61,509 nucleotides of DNA from an uncultured Erysipelotrichales bacterium (GTDB lineage Bacteria; Bacillota_I; Bacilli_A; Erysipelotrichales; Coprobacillaceae). The translations under genes were made by a program, and so were the position numbers. The DNA lies in the NCBI GenBank assembly GCA_910579135.1, contig CAJTTM010000015.1:1-61509 (forward strand). The letters run 5' to 3'. The notes beneath the pieces are model-generated. The model was not told the origin of the DNA, did not search any database, and saw only the letters and a program-made list of their open reading frames with translations. Below, piece by piece: positions 25,552 through 34,035 of this stretch (its first letter is position 1; each line of letters begins with the position of its first letter).

Positions 25552-25788
25552 TTGTTTTATCATAACTGTCTTTCCTACTTCGATACTAAGTTATCTCAAA
25601 ATACCCAATATAATGATGATATTCTATCTGTAATAAGAAGAAGTAATCTTATGAAAAGATATTCTTCTTCTCATATGAATATTCTATTTGATATTGAAAT
25701 GCAGAACTCTTGCTTTAGTGAAACACTAAGAAAAAGATTTCAACTCTAGGGTGCTCAGTTATTATCTGAACAATTAGCAACGCTTTAA
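25552..25788 (+). pseudogene. Gene remnant with internal stop
   Basis: A plus-strand frame reads ILSVIRRSNLMKRYSSSHMN... to a TAG at about 25747, then continues in frame as GAQLLSEQLATL to TAA. There is no proper start or ribosome binding site. The 403-nt gap 25415-25817 otherwise holds only terminators. It looks like the decayed 3' end of a larger gene; family not recognised. Confidence 0.4.
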
Positions 25789-25822
25789 AAAAATAGGGTT
25801 TACATTTGAACCCTATTTTACT
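25786..25822. terminator. Bidirectional terminator
   Basis: AAAATAGGGTT pairs with AACCCTATTTT. It mainly serves the minus-strand dehydrogenase gene. Confidence 0.85.
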
Positions 25823-27209
25823 TATTCACAATATTTCGCTCCTCACCGTTAATGAAAGATTGAATATTTAAATAAACTTCATTAATAAGTCTTTTTCTTG
25901 CTTCTATAGAACCCCATGCAACATGAGGAGTTAAAATCACTTTAGATTGATCTTTAATTTTATATAAAACACTATTTTCATCAAGCGGTTCTTTTTCAAA
26001 AACATCTAAACCAACTCCATCAAAATGACCTAAATTTAATAATTCTACTAAATCTTTTTCTTTAATAATTGAGCCTCTTCCAACATTAATCAAATAAGAA
26101 TGTTTTTTCATTTGACTCATAGAATTAAAGTTAAATAAGAATTTTGTCTTTTCATTTAATGGAGCATGAATACTAATGATGTCACTTGTTTTTAGAAGAG
26201 TTTCAAAATCAACCTGTTTATAGTCACTTGTACTATTTAGACCACTTGTTGAATAATATTGAACATTCGCTCCCATTGTAGTTGCTATTTGTGCAACTTT
26301 TCTTCCAATATCTCCTAATCCAACAATTCCCCATGTCATAGAACTTACATCATGGAAATAATAATTAAAATAACTAAACACTCCACTCTTTTCATACTTA
26401 CGACTTTTTACAAATTCATCATATAAATGATTCTTTTCAATAAGATGCATTGCTATAGCAATAGTATGTTGAGCAACTGTATCAGTAGAGTATCCTTTGA
26501 CATTTCTAACTTGAATATGATGTTCTTTGCAATAATCGATATCAACATTATTATATCCAGTAGCAGTTAAACAGATTAGCTTTAACTTATTAAGACCTTT
26601 TAATTGTTCTTCAAATAAAACATTTTTATTTGTGACAACAATATCAGCATCTTTAATTAAATCAACAACATCATCTTGTAATGCTACAGGATACATTTTT
26701 ACACTACCTAATTTCTTTAATTCAGATAAATCCATATCTTTTCCCAATGTATCTGTTTGCAATACAACAATATTCATTGTTGTTTTATCAAAATATTCTA
26801 ATACATCCTTTTTAGTAATATCTTGCATTAATTGCCCTAATAATTTTGCTTCATTTAAGTCTAATATATTAGATGGTAAAGCCTGTCCACACATAATATT
26901 ATCTACAACATTAAATACAAGATGTTTTTGAATCATTGAAATAGCTAAAGCATTTGAAGTCACACTTTCATATTTTTCTAAATTTTCAAAAAACTCATCT
27001 TTAATCGCTAGATTCTTTGATAAACATTCATCAATACATTGATGAAGTGTATCATACTTTAAGATATTCTCACATATATCATCAATATATAAAATAGGTA
27101 ATACTATATCATATAACTCCATAGGAACAGGTTTTCCATATCCTTTTGTAAAATTATATAACAAAGCAATTCCCAAATCTTCATCCTTCATCATTTCCAT
27201 TAACTTCAT
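25818..27209 (-). CDS. D-2-hydroxyacid dehydrogenase with extra N-terminal domain
   Basis: 463 residues, far longer than the usual 310-330. Residues about 150-463 are a D-isomer-specific dehydrogenase: GIVGLGDIGRKVA (NAD-binding), the Arg/Glu region LINVGRGSIIKEKDLVELL, and LTPHVAWGS with the catalytic His. It probably reduces a 2-keto acid. Residues 1-145 (GIALLYNFTKGYGKPVPMEL, then VLPILYIDDICENI, then a helical segment) are not part of that family. They loosely recall the middle component of three-component ABC defence-type systems, which I cannot confirm. The ATG at 27209 follows GAGGAGG and overlaps the phosphoesterase gene by 29 nt. Confidence 0.85.
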   Translation of the reverse strand: MKLMEMMKDEDLGIALLYNFTKGYGKPVPMELYDIVLPILYIDDICENILKYDTLHQCIDECLSKNLAIKDEFFENLEKYESVTSNALAISMIQKHLVFNVVDNIMCGQALPSNILDLNEAKLLGQLMQDITKKDVLEYFDKTTMNIVVLQTDTLGKDMDLSELKKLGSVKMYPVALQDDVVDLIKDADIVVTNKNVLFEEQLKGLNKLKLICLTATGYNNVDIDYCKEHHIQVRNVKGYSTDTVAQHTIAIAMHLIEKNHLYDEFVKSRKYEKSGVFSYFNYYFHDVSSMTWGIVGLGDIGRKVAQIATTMGANVQYYSTSGLNSTSDYKQVDFETLLKTSDIISIHAPLNEKTKFLFNFNSMSQMKKHSYLINVGRGSIIKEKDLVELLNLGHFDGVGLDVFEKEPLDENSVLYKIKDQSKVILTPHVAWGSIEARKRLINEVYLNIQSFINGEERNIVNK

Positions 27210-28656
27210 ACTTTTCCTCCTCAAACAAATAAACTTCTACTCTTTGACAATCAGCTTTTGCTTTATCATCATAGAATATTAAACAGGTTTTCATCCTTTT
27301 TTCTTTAACATCATATTTTAATAAATTATATGAAATATATTTGCTTTTACTCTCTTTTAATCCACCTGTTGATGAACCTCCAGAAACAATATATTTATCA
27401 TCTATTTTTCTAAAGAATGGTAAATGTTTATGTCCATGTAATACGTAATGAATATTCTTTTTATCTAACCACTCTATAAGTAAATTCGCATCTATTAATT
27501 CTTTAGATGTTTCTATAATATGGTTTATAAATGTTTTTTCATGCCATTTTGTTTTTAGGAATTGAGCTTTATCAATTGGATACACATGATGATGAAGCAT
27601 AACTATCATTGTATATTCTTCAAGATGACTAATTGCTTCTAATTCATCATCTATTTCATTTAATTGTCTTATTCCTACTTTTCCTCTTGCAAGATTACCT
27701 TCACTGGTTGTGTCTATTTTAATAATAATGATTTTTTCTTGTTCAAAGACCTTAATATTTTCTCCTAATAAATAAGCAACAACTTTACTCTTTTGTCTTC
27801 TCAATAAATTAAAGCCATGTACAATAACATCATGATTTCCTAATATAAAGGTTACATTTGCTTTATATTTTTTCTTGAGATCATTCATAAAATCATTCGC
27901 AAGATACATATTCTTACGATTTGGACTATCCATTAAATCTCCTGTAATCAGCGCTTTAATTGGATATGTTGATGATAGTTTAGGAATTAATGAGTTTAAT
28001 GATGATGTTAATTGATTTAATCCTTTTTGACTCTTATCTCTTCCTAAATGCAAATCACTTAAATGAAGAAAATAAGAATTTTCATATTCTTTTTTTAATA
28101 AATAAAAAATACTATCTTTTTTCTTTAAAACATTTGATACAAACAAACTCTCTTCCTTTGAAGATATAGGATAAAAAACTTCATTATCTTTACTAAAAAT
28201 AAGCGCTCCACCCCATTCATCTACTTGATCTAATGCAGTTAAGAAAGAAGGAAAAGGATCTAAAAACGATAAATCATTATAATGAAAAACATCTTCGATT
28301 TCATAATAATCTATTTCTTCATCATGAATATCTAATGAGTATTTTATCTTTTTTCCAAGTGAAGGAATCATCACTACTTGTAATCTATCTTCATAATTAT
28401 GAATAATACTCTTAACTTCTTCCTCAAAAGGAATATGTAATAAAATATCTACTTCAAAACTTTTCATATGAGGACGAAGCATTTTCATCGCTTCTTCATC
28501 TATAGCAGTTAAACATTCAAAAGAAATATTTTTATCATTCAACCATTTTTTAAATTCTTGTAAATATTGATAATCAGAAAATAAATCCCTAATATATGCT
28601 GATTCATTATTTGAGATAATGTTAAAAAAAGTATTCAAAATATTAAATTTTTCCAT
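27181..28656 (-). CDS. Calcineurin-like metallophosphoesterase with unknown N-terminal domain
   Basis: 491 residues. The phosphoesterase domain (about 193-460) has all metal-binding motifs: LSDLHLGRD, GDLMD, LGNHD, MLHHHVYP and HGHKH. The first 190 residues match nothing I know; the part DPFPSFLTALDQVDEWGGAL resembles a small alpha/beta domain. The family includes nucleotide, cyclic-nucleotide and protein phosphatases and DNA nucleases; the substrate cannot be assigned. Its coding overlap with the extended dehydrogenase suggests the two act together. Confidence 0.85.
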   Translation of the reverse strand: MEKFNILNTFFNIISNNESAYIRDLFSDYQYLQEFKKWLNDKNISFECLTAIDEEAMKMLRPHMKSFEVDILLHIPFEEEVKSIIHNYEDRLQVVMIPSLGKKIKYSLDIHDEEIDYYEIEDVFHYNDLSFLDPFPSFLTALDQVDEWGGALIFSKDNEVFYPISSKEESLFVSNVLKKKDSIFYLLKKEYENSYFLHLSDLHLGRDKSQKGLNQLTSSLNSLIPKLSSTYPIKALITGDLMDSPNRKNMYLANDFMNDLKKKYKANVTFILGNHDVIVHGFNLLRRQKSKVVAYLLGENIKVFEQEKIIIIKIDTTSEGNLARGKVGIRQLNEIDDELEAISHLEEYTMIVMLHHHVYPIDKAQFLKTKWHEKTFINHIIETSKELIDANLLIEWLDKKNIHYVLHGHKHLPFFRKIDDKYIVSGGSSTGGLKESKSKYISYNLLKYDVKEKRMKTCLIFYDDKAKADCQRVEVYLFEEEKYEVNGNDEG

Positions 28657-28830
28657 ATCATCACCTCAAATCTATTATACAACAAATATTTTAGAAATAC
28701 ACTTCAATTTTAATTATACTTATTATTATATATAACTCTTTATAAAAGAATAATATATTTCAACAGCATTAACATGTCAAAAAAGCATTCCTCTACAATT
28801 GATATCTTTAATAAAACTTACTAATAAAAA

Positions 28831-28863
28831 AGTGAAAGATGAAACTATATTCCATCTTCCACA
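28831..28863. terminator. Stem-loop in the gap upstream of the LytTR gene
   Basis: GTGAAAGATG pairs imperfectly with CATCTTCCAC. No long T-tract follows on the plus strand. It could be a terminator for minus-strand transcription or part of a regulatory region. Confidence 0.35.
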
Positions 28864-28874
28864 AAGCGCGTTTT

Positions 28875-28892
28875 GTTAATAGTACTATTAAC
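28875..28892. promoter_or_regulatory. Perfect 18-bp palindrome upstream of the LytTR gene
   Basis: GTTAATAGTACTATTAAC is self-complementary over its full length, about 85 nt before the -35 of the LytTR promoter. A dimeric-regulator operator is likely; the regulator is unknown. Confidence 0.5.
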
Positions 28893-28930
28893 ATTTTATA
28901 TTTTAGCATATATTTTTTTGTTTTCCATTT

Positions 28931-28960
28931 TTTAGCGTAAAAAGAACTATTTTAGCGTGA
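28931..28960 (+). repeat. Direct repeats upstream of the LytTR promoter
   Basis: TTTAGCGTAA (28931) and TTTAGCGTGA (28951) are 20 bp apart and end 18 nt before the -35. Paired direct repeats about two turns apart are the usual LytTR binding arrangement, so autoregulation is plausible. Confidence 0.5.
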
Positions 28961-28977
28961 ATGGACCTAATCAATAA

Positions 28978-29006
28978 TTGAAATGCAAAAAGAAAATTTG
29001 TATAAT
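28978..29006 (+). promoter_or_regulatory. Promoter of the LytTR regulator gene
   Basis: TTGAAA (28978-28983), a 17-nt spacer and TATAAT (29001-29006), giving a leader of about 110 nt. Confidence 0.8.
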
Positions 29007-29121
29007 ATGATATGAAAAGAGCTTTAATGCGTTATTATTTCTTATATACTATTACTTTTTCATACTGTAAATTTAAGGTTCTTAAAAATTATACATATTG
29101 ATTAAGGAAAGGAGAATTTTT

Positions 29122-29823
29122 GTGTTCAATGTTACGATTTGTGATGATGAGCCTCTATTCTTAGAAGAAATTTCTAAGCTTTTAAATGAAATTTTATCGA
29201 AAAAAAGTATAGCATATTCTTTGGTATCTTTTAATAATGATAATGACTTATTATCATATTTTGAAAAAAATATGAATGATTGTGATTTACTATTATTAGA
29301 TATCCTTATCTCAAAAGATAAAGGTATAGAAATTGCAAGTCGTTTACGTAAACTTGGATATAAAGGTAATATGATTATTGTAACAAGTTCAACAGAATAT
29401 TTATTAGAAAGTTATCAAGTAGAGCCATTAAGCTATATTTTAAAGCCAATTGATGAAGAAAAGTTTGAAGAAGCACTGATAAGAGCTTATAAGAAAAAAA
29501 TGCAAAAAACTTTAGTGATTCAAACACCTTCTACAATTCAAACAATTCCATTTGATGATATATTGTATATTGAAATATACAATAAAACATTGACCATTCA
29601 TACTATTGATAATAACATTGAATTAATGATGTCTTTATCTTCTATTCATAAGAAGTTACCAAGTGATGAATTCATTCAATGTCATCGTGGATATATCGTT
29701 GCTTTTAAAGCAATACTGTCATTAAAAAGATATGAAATTACTTTAAAGAATCATAAAAAGATCCCTGTTAGTAAATATTATTATAAAGCTGTACAAGCTG
29801 GCTTATTAAAATGGGCTCAATAA
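29122..29823 (+). CDS. LytTR-family response regulator (orphan)
   Basis: 233 residues: a receiver domain (acidic pair CDDE, phospho-acceptor Asp about 60 in LLLLDILIS, switch TSST, Lys in LKPID) and a C-terminal LytTR DNA-binding domain (IPFDDILYIEIYNKTLTIHT, then FIQCHRGYIVAF). The GTG at 29122 is 7 nt after AAAGGAG; an upstream TTG at 29098 lies before that site. No histidine kinase gene is adjacent. LytTR regulators bind paired direct repeats and often control bacteriocin, toxin or quorum-sensing genes. Confidence 0.93.
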   Translation: MFNVTICDDEPLFLEEISKLLNEILSKKSIAYSLVSFNNDNDLLSYFEKNMNDCDLLLLDILISKDKGIEIASRLRKLGYKGNMIIVTSSTEYLLESYQVEPLSYILKPIDEEKFEEALIRAYKKKMQKTLVIQTPSTIQTIPFDDILYIEIYNKTLTIHTIDNNIELMMSLSSIHKKLPSDEFIQCHRGYIVAFKAILSLKRYEITLKNHKKIPVSKYYYKAVQAGLLKWAQ

Positions 29824-29852
29824 AAGAGAAATTTTAGTTTCTCTTTTTTATT
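29822..29852. terminator. Bidirectional terminator
   Basis: AAAAGAGAAA pairs with TTTCTCTTTT, followed by TT. It overlaps the end of the convergent flavodoxin-like gene. Confidence 0.8.
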
Positions 29853-30358
29853 GCTTTTTCATCTAATTTTTTAATTTTATTCGCAAATATTTCTATTTCT
29901 ATATTATTAAGATTTTGATATATATCTTTATTATGTTCTTTTGGAATAATAGATATTTGCTTATTTATAACATTTAATACCATTTTTTCACTAAAATTTA
30001 AATTTGGATAATAAAGTACACCGCCTAACCCTGAAATCACTTTGATACCTTTTAATATTTCAAAATCAAAAGCAGCCATAACATATTTCATAAATTCACT
30101 ATATAATATCCCTGTAACATATAAACAATAATTTCTAGGAACCAATAATTCTTGATGAGCCTTTATAAAATTCACTACATCATTATCTAACTTCCCATAG
30201 TATACGGGAACTCCAAATACAATCACATCTGCTTGTTTTAAGACATCTATATCCATATGATCAAAATCCATCAATAAACAATGATCAATATATGTATTAA
30301 TAACTTTTCCTATCTTTTTTGTACCACCATGCTTTGTTTTATATACAATCACTCTCAT
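29834..30358 (-). CDS. Flavodoxin-like protein
   Basis: 174 residues with a flavodoxin fold: N-terminal phosphate loop VYKTKHGGTKKIGK, then ADVIVFGVPVYYGKLDNDVVNF for FMN contacts, resembling the Flavodoxin_5/HemG-like group. The ATG at 30358 follows GAGGTG. It is a probable redox partner or quinone/protoporphyrinogen-type oxidoreductase. A HemG-like role is doubtful because the nearby tetrapyrrole pathway stops at uroporphyrinogen/precorrin-2. Confidence 0.75.
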   Translation of the reverse strand: MRVIVYKTKHGGTKKIGKVINTYIDHCLLMDFDHMDIDVLKQADVIVFGVPVYYGKLDNDVVNFIKAHQELLVPRNYCLYVTGILYSEFMKYVMAAFDFEILKGIKVISGLGGVLYYPNLNFSEKMVLNVINKQISIIPKEHNKDIYQNLNNIEIEIFANKIKKLDEKAIKKRN

Positions 30359-30425
30359 CCCAACACACCTCTTCCCCATATATAATATTACATGAAATAA
30401 CCACAATAAGCACGTACTATTTTAG

Positions 30426-30456
30426 AAAAAAGATACCTTTTTATAATAAGGTATCA
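30426..30456 (-). terminator. Terminator of the nitroreductase-ChrA operon
   Basis: On the minus strand GATACCTT and AAGGTATC form the stem, with TTTTTTC after it; the TGA stop of the last gene is at its base. Confidence 0.85.
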
Positions 30457-31008
30457 TATTGAATATATACAAACTCCCAAAATTGCAGATAATATAATCA
30501 TATAAATAGGTGATAATTCTTTTTTAGTCTTATATTTATAAAAATAAATAGAAAAAAACAATAAAAGAGTTATTATAAATGCATTGATATCTAATTGAAA
30601 TTCAAATATAACATTTTCTATAATCATACACAAACCTGTCGCGATAATAATTCCAATAACACATGGTTTTATTCCTTCAATAAAAGCTTTTATATATACA
30701 TTATCAAGAAGTGCCTTCAACAAAGAAACAACTAACAAGATAATTAAAAAAGCTGGCAGAACAACTGCAAAAGTTGCAACTATTGCACCTAAAATACCAC
30801 CTTGATGATTTCCTATATAAGTTGCTAAATTAACCATAATAGAACCAGGCGTACTTTCTCCTACTGCTATAAAATAAGATAACATTTCTTCACTTACCCA
30901 ATGATAAGAAAGAACAGTTTCTTTAATTAATGGTATAGCTCCATAAGCCCCACCAAAGGAAAAACAACCTACTTTTAAAAAGGCAATAAATAATTCTAAA
31001 TAAATCAT
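30454..31008 (-). CDS. ChrA-type chromate transporter, second half
   Basis: 184 residues, about five membrane helices, a single CHR domain: FSFGGAYGAIPLI, GESTPGSIMVNLATYIG and a glycine-rich loop. In short-chain CHR systems two half-size paralogues work as a pair, and here the two genes overlap by 4 nt. The family exports chromate or related oxyanions; the real substrate in a gut anaerobe is unknown. Confidence 0.87.
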   Translation of the reverse strand: MIYLELFIAFLKVGCFSFGGAYGAIPLIKETVLSYHWVSEEMLSYFIAVGESTPGSIMVNLATYIGNHQGGILGAIVATFAVVLPAFLIILLVVSLLKALLDNVYIKAFIEGIKPCVIGIIIATGLCMIIENVIFEFQLDINAFIITLLLFFSIYFYKYKTKKELSPIYMIILSAILGVCIYSI

Positions 31009-31574
31009 ACTTTATCTCCTTTATTATTGATGTAATATATACTCATACTTATACAACCAAATATTAGTAATAGATATATTGTTGAAATCTTCAAACTAAA
31101 TATATTGATAAATATCATAGTTAAAAACGAAAAAAATATAAATATATATGATTGTTTATGATTAGACTTCTTTAACATTTTTATACCAGCTTGCATTATC
31201 AATATCCCCACTGCAATTTTTATTCCTTTAAAAGCATTTGATATGATTGGATATTCTAGAAAACGATCAAAAAATAATGAAATCGTAAGAATAACTATAA
31301 AAGATGGTAAAACCATACCTAAAGTAGCAATAACAGCACCAAAAAAACCTTTTTGCATATATCCTACATATGTTGCACAATTAATTGCAATAGGTCCAGG
31401 AGTAGATTCTGCAATCGCAACAACAGAAGATAATTCATCTACTGTTAACCATTGTTTTCTTTCAACACATTCATCTTCAATCAATGAAATCATTGCATAT
31501 CCTCCACCAAATGTAAATAAACCTATCTTAAAAAAAGTAGAAAACAAATAAAATATTTTATTCTTGTCCATCAT
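31005..31574 (-). CDS. ChrA-type chromate transporter, first half
   Basis: 189 residues with the CHR signatures FTFGGGYAMISLIEDE and AESTPGPIAINCATYVG. It is the paralogue of the next gene, with which it overlaps (ATGA). It starts at the first of two ATGs after GAAAGGA, 19 nt after the nitroreductase stop, so all three are cotranscribed. Confidence 0.87.
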   Translation of the reverse strand: MMDKNKIFYLFSTFFKIGLFTFGGGYAMISLIEDECVERKQWLTVDELSSVVAIAESTPGPIAINCATYVGYMQKGFFGAVIATLGMVLPSFIVILTISLFFDRFLEYPIISNAFKGIKIAVGILIMQAGIKMLKKSNHKQSYIFIFFSFLTMIFINIFSLKISTIYLLLIFGCISMSIYYINNKGDKV

Positions 31575-31593
31575 TTTTTCCTTTCACACTTTA

Positions 31594-32115
31594 TTATTTA
31601 ATATAATAAATATAGTCTTCTTTTCTATCTTTAGCCTCAAGATCATCACAATCAGCATATCCTAAGATACAATGACCTACTCCACGATAATCACCTTTTA
31701 TTCCCCATTGCTTTAATAATTCTTTACCTTCATCACTTTCAAAAACTTCATAGGCTCTATGAATCCAACAAGAACCTACATTTATGCTTGCAGCTGCATT
31801 CATCAAATTACCAATTACTAAACTTCCATCTTCTATACAAGTTCCTCTTTGTTTATCAGCCAAAACAACAATAACTGTAGGAGCACCATAAAATGGATCA
31901 TTGTCACTTCCCATAACAGAAGCGTTCATCTTTGATAATTTATAAATTGTTTCTTTATCTTGTACAACTACCATAATTGGAGATTGTGCTCCTCTACCAC
32001 TTGCAGCATATGTTCCCGCTTTTAATATTAAATCTAATTCTTTATCTTTAATTTGTTCACTTTTAAATTTTCTAATACTACGTCTTTCAATTAATGTTTT
32101 TATTGTTTCATTCAT
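31594..32115 (-). CDS. Nitroreductase family protein
   Basis: 173-residue FMN-dependent oxidoreductase: TLIERRSIRKFK at the N-terminus (FMN phosphate contact), AGTYAASGRGAQ, GNLMNAAASINVGSCWIHRA and the C-terminal GHCILGYA. Length is short, as in many anaerobe nitroreductases. The ATG at 32115 follows GAGAGGAT. It leads the ChrA pair, perhaps a small redox-stress operon. Confidence 0.88.
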   Translation of the reverse strand: MNETIKTLIERRSIRKFKSEQIKDKELDLILKAGTYAASGRGAQSPIMVVVQDKETIYKLSKMNASVMGSDNDPFYGAPTVIVVLADKQRGTCIEDGSLVIGNLMNAAASINVGSCWIHRAYEVFESDEGKELLKQWGIKGDYRGVGHCILGYADCDDLEAKDRKEDYIYYIK

Positions 32116-32156
32116 ATTATATCCTCTCTTATATTCCTCGTTTATTTTAACATTAA

Positions 32157-32183
32157 ATAAAAAAAAGACCAATAGTTGGTCTT
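32157..32183 (-). terminator. Terminator of the infC-rpmI-rplT operon
   Basis: On the minus strand AAGACCAA-CTA-TTGGTCTT, followed by eight T; the 5' arm starts inside the rplT stop. Confidence 0.92.
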
Positions 32184-32541
32184 AGTTTTGTAATGCTTTT
32201 TTAGCTGTATCTACAATTGCACTAAATCCTTCAGGATCAGCAATTGCGATTTCTGATAACATCTTTCTATTAATATCAACATTTGCTAATTTTAATCCAT
32301 GCATTAATTTAGAATAAGAAATATCATTCATTCTTGCTGCCGCATTAATACGAGCAATCCATAATTTTCTCATTTCACGTTTTAAATTCTTTCTATCTCT
32401 ATAAGCATACTCAAAAGAATTCATAACTTGTTCATGAGCAGTTTTATATAATGTATGTTTTGATCCAAAATATCCTTTGGCTAATTTTAAGACTTTCTTT
32501 CTTCTACGTCTTGTTTTAAATCCACCTTTAACTCTTGCCAT
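32182..32541 (-). CDS. rplT: Ribosomal protein L20
   Basis: 119 residues, standard length, beginning ARVKGGFKTRRRRKKVLK with the highly basic N-terminal tail. It binds 23S rRNA early in 50S assembly and in Firmicutes represses its own operon through the leader RNA upstream of infC. Last gene of infC-rpmI-rplT. Confidence 0.98.
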   Translation of the reverse strand: MARVKGGFKTRRRRKKVLKLAKGYFGSKHTLYKTAHEQVMNSFEYAYRDRKNLKREMRKLWIARINAAARMNDISYSKLMHGLKLANVDINRKMLSEIAIADPEGFSAIVDTAKKALQN

Positions 32542-32560
32542 TGTTCTTCCTCCTTAATAA

Positions 32561-32755
32561 TTACCCTTGTAAACGAGATTTAATTCTCTTATAATCTGAT
32601 GGGTGCACTAAAGTTGCTTTTGCTAAGTGCTTCTTTTGTTTATGAGTCTTATTGTGAGATAGATGTGATACATAAGCATGACCACGTTTTAATTTTCCTG
32701 ATCCAGTTCTTTTTAAACGTTTTTTTAGACCACTATGTGATTTCATTTTTGGCAT
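32561..32755 (-). CDS. rpmI: Ribosomal protein L35
   Basis: 64 residues: PKMKSHSGLKKRLKRTGSGK at the N-terminus and a basic C-terminus. The ATG at 32755 is placed by AGGAGG 8 nt before it and by the family start; an in-frame ATG two codons earlier is too close to that site. Confidence 0.97.
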   Translation of the reverse strand: MPKMKSHSGLKKRLKRTGSGKLKRGHAYVSHLSHNKTHKQKKHLAKATLVHPSDYKRIKSRLQG

Positions 32756-32770
32756 AATCATTTCCTCCTG

Positions 32771-33304
32771 TTATTTCTTCTTTGGTGCTAAAATAGCAAT
32801 CATCGTACGTCCTTCTAATTTTGCAGGTTTTTCAACAACACAGTATTCGCTACATTCAGCGACAAAATCATCAAGTGTTTTTTGACCAATTTCAACATGT
32901 GCTAACTGTCTACCCCTAAATCGAACAGCTATCTTAACTTTATCTCCACTTTCTAACCATTTAATGGTTCTTTTCAACTTAACATTCTTATCATGAACAT
33001 CAATAGTTGGTGATAATTGTGTTTCTTTTAAAGTTACTACTTTTGAATTCTTTTTCATTTCTTTCATTTTCTTTTGTTGTTCAAAACGATATTTCCCATA
33101 ATCCATAATACGACATACAGGAACCTTTGCTTTTGGTGCAACACAGACTAAATCTAAATTTGCATCGTATGCAGTATTGATTGCTTTTGATCTAGACATA
33201 ACACCTAATTGATCTCCGTTTTGAGCAATAACTAGAACTTCTTTAAAACGAATTTTCTCATTGACCAATTCATCCTGATTAGATTGGTTATTAAACTTGC
33301 TAAT
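32771..33304 (-). CDS. infC: Translation initiation factor IF-3, probable AUU start
   Basis: About 177 residues: DELVNEKIRFKEVLVIAQNG (N-domain), then QQKKMKEMKKNSKVVTLKE and the C-domain RGRQLAHVEIGQ. It binds the 30S subunit and checks start codons. The only ATG in the right region (33319) overlaps GGAGGTG, which is itself the ribosome binding site, so the start is most likely one of two consecutive ATT codons at 33307 or 33304 (the second is 8 nt from GGAGG). An AUU start that IF-3 discriminates against is the known autoregulatory device of infC. Confidence 0.93.
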   Translation of the reverse strand: MSKFNNQSNQDELVNEKIRFKEVLVIAQNGDQLGVMSRSKAINTAYDANLDLVCVAPKAKVPVCRIMDYGKYRFEQQKKMKEMKKNSKVVTLKETQLSPTIDVHDKNVKLKRTIKWLESGDKVKIAVRFRGRQLAHVEIGQKTLDDFVAECSEYCVVEKPAKLEGRTMIAILAPKKK

Positions 33305-33307
33305 AAT

Positions 33308-33460
33308 AGACACCTCCATAAATTTGTAGTACAAACAAAAAGTGAGCACGTAAGTACCCACACATTGACAATAAGATAATATCTTAGTGACATTTGCCCA
33401 TTAATACACTCAATCGGGCGAGAAGTAGGCACTTCTTCTTTCCACTACTTTTTATTTACT
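33308..33460 (-). promoter_or_regulatory. L20 autoregulatory leader
   Basis: About 150 nt of transcribed leader contain AGAAGT-GCCT-ACTTCT and a GCCC...GGGC stem directly after it (33443-33405), as in Firmicute L20 leaders ahead of infC-rpmI-rplT. L20 binding would cause termination or sequester the start. The match is by position and by the hairpin with CGCCC following, not by a model. Confidence 0.7.
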
Positions 33461-33465
33461 TAATG

Positions 33466-33494
33466 AATATAACATAGTTATTTCATTATGTCAA
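33466..33494 (-). promoter_or_regulatory. Promoter of infC-rpmI-rplT
   Basis: On the minus strand TTGACA (33494-33489), 17 nt, TATATT (33471-33466). Confidence 0.85.
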
Positions 33495-33579
33495 TTGTTT
33501 TTTATATCTAAACAAAACATTTTATAGTTTATAAATCTTTATCTTATGATATAATCTAAAAAAGAAAGAAGGAATGAGA

Positions 33580-34035
33580 GTGGAAAGAATTACAAGTTTT
33601 TGTGTTGATCATACAAAATTAAAAAAGGGGATTTATATATCTAGAGTGGATGGAGATTTGATCACTTTTGATATTAGAATGTGTGAGCCTAATGTTGATG
33701 AACCTCTAGATCCTAAGGCTGCTCATACAATTGAACATATTGGAGCTACGCTTCTTAGAAATGGTCAATATAAAGATCATATTATTTATTTTGGACCTAT
33801 GGGATGTATGACTGGATTTTATTTGATTGTAAAGAATTTAGAATTTGATTTAGTTAAAGATATTGTTAAGGATGTTTTTAATCAGATTTCTAAATGGAAT
33901 GAAGCTATTCCTGGTGCAAAAAAAGAAGAGTGTGGTAATTATACCTATATGGATATAAATAAAGCAAAAGATGCTGCTTTATTCTTTATACACTCTCCTT
34001 TAGAATATGAATATCATTTTCTAGAAAATAATTGA
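33580..34035 (+). CDS. luxS: S-ribosylhomocysteine lyase (AI-2 synthase)
   Basis: 151 residues. It cleaves S-ribosylhomocysteine to homocysteine and the AI-2 precursor DPD. The metal-binding HTIEH motif, catalytic Cys in MGCMTGFY and the N-terminal SFCVDHTKL are all present. I prefer the GTG at 33580 (7 nt after GAAGG, giving the family-typical start) to the ATG at 33574. TATAAT lies at 33550. Its last 22 nt overlap the convergent RluA-type gene. Confidence 0.95.
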   Translation: MERITSFCVDHTKLKKGIYISRVDGDLITFDIRMCEPNVDEPLDPKAAHTIEHIGATLLRNGQYKDHIIYFGPMGCMTGFYLIVKNLEFDLVKDIVKDVFNQISKWNEAIPGAKKEECGNYTYMDINKAKDAALFFIHSPLEYEYHFLENN

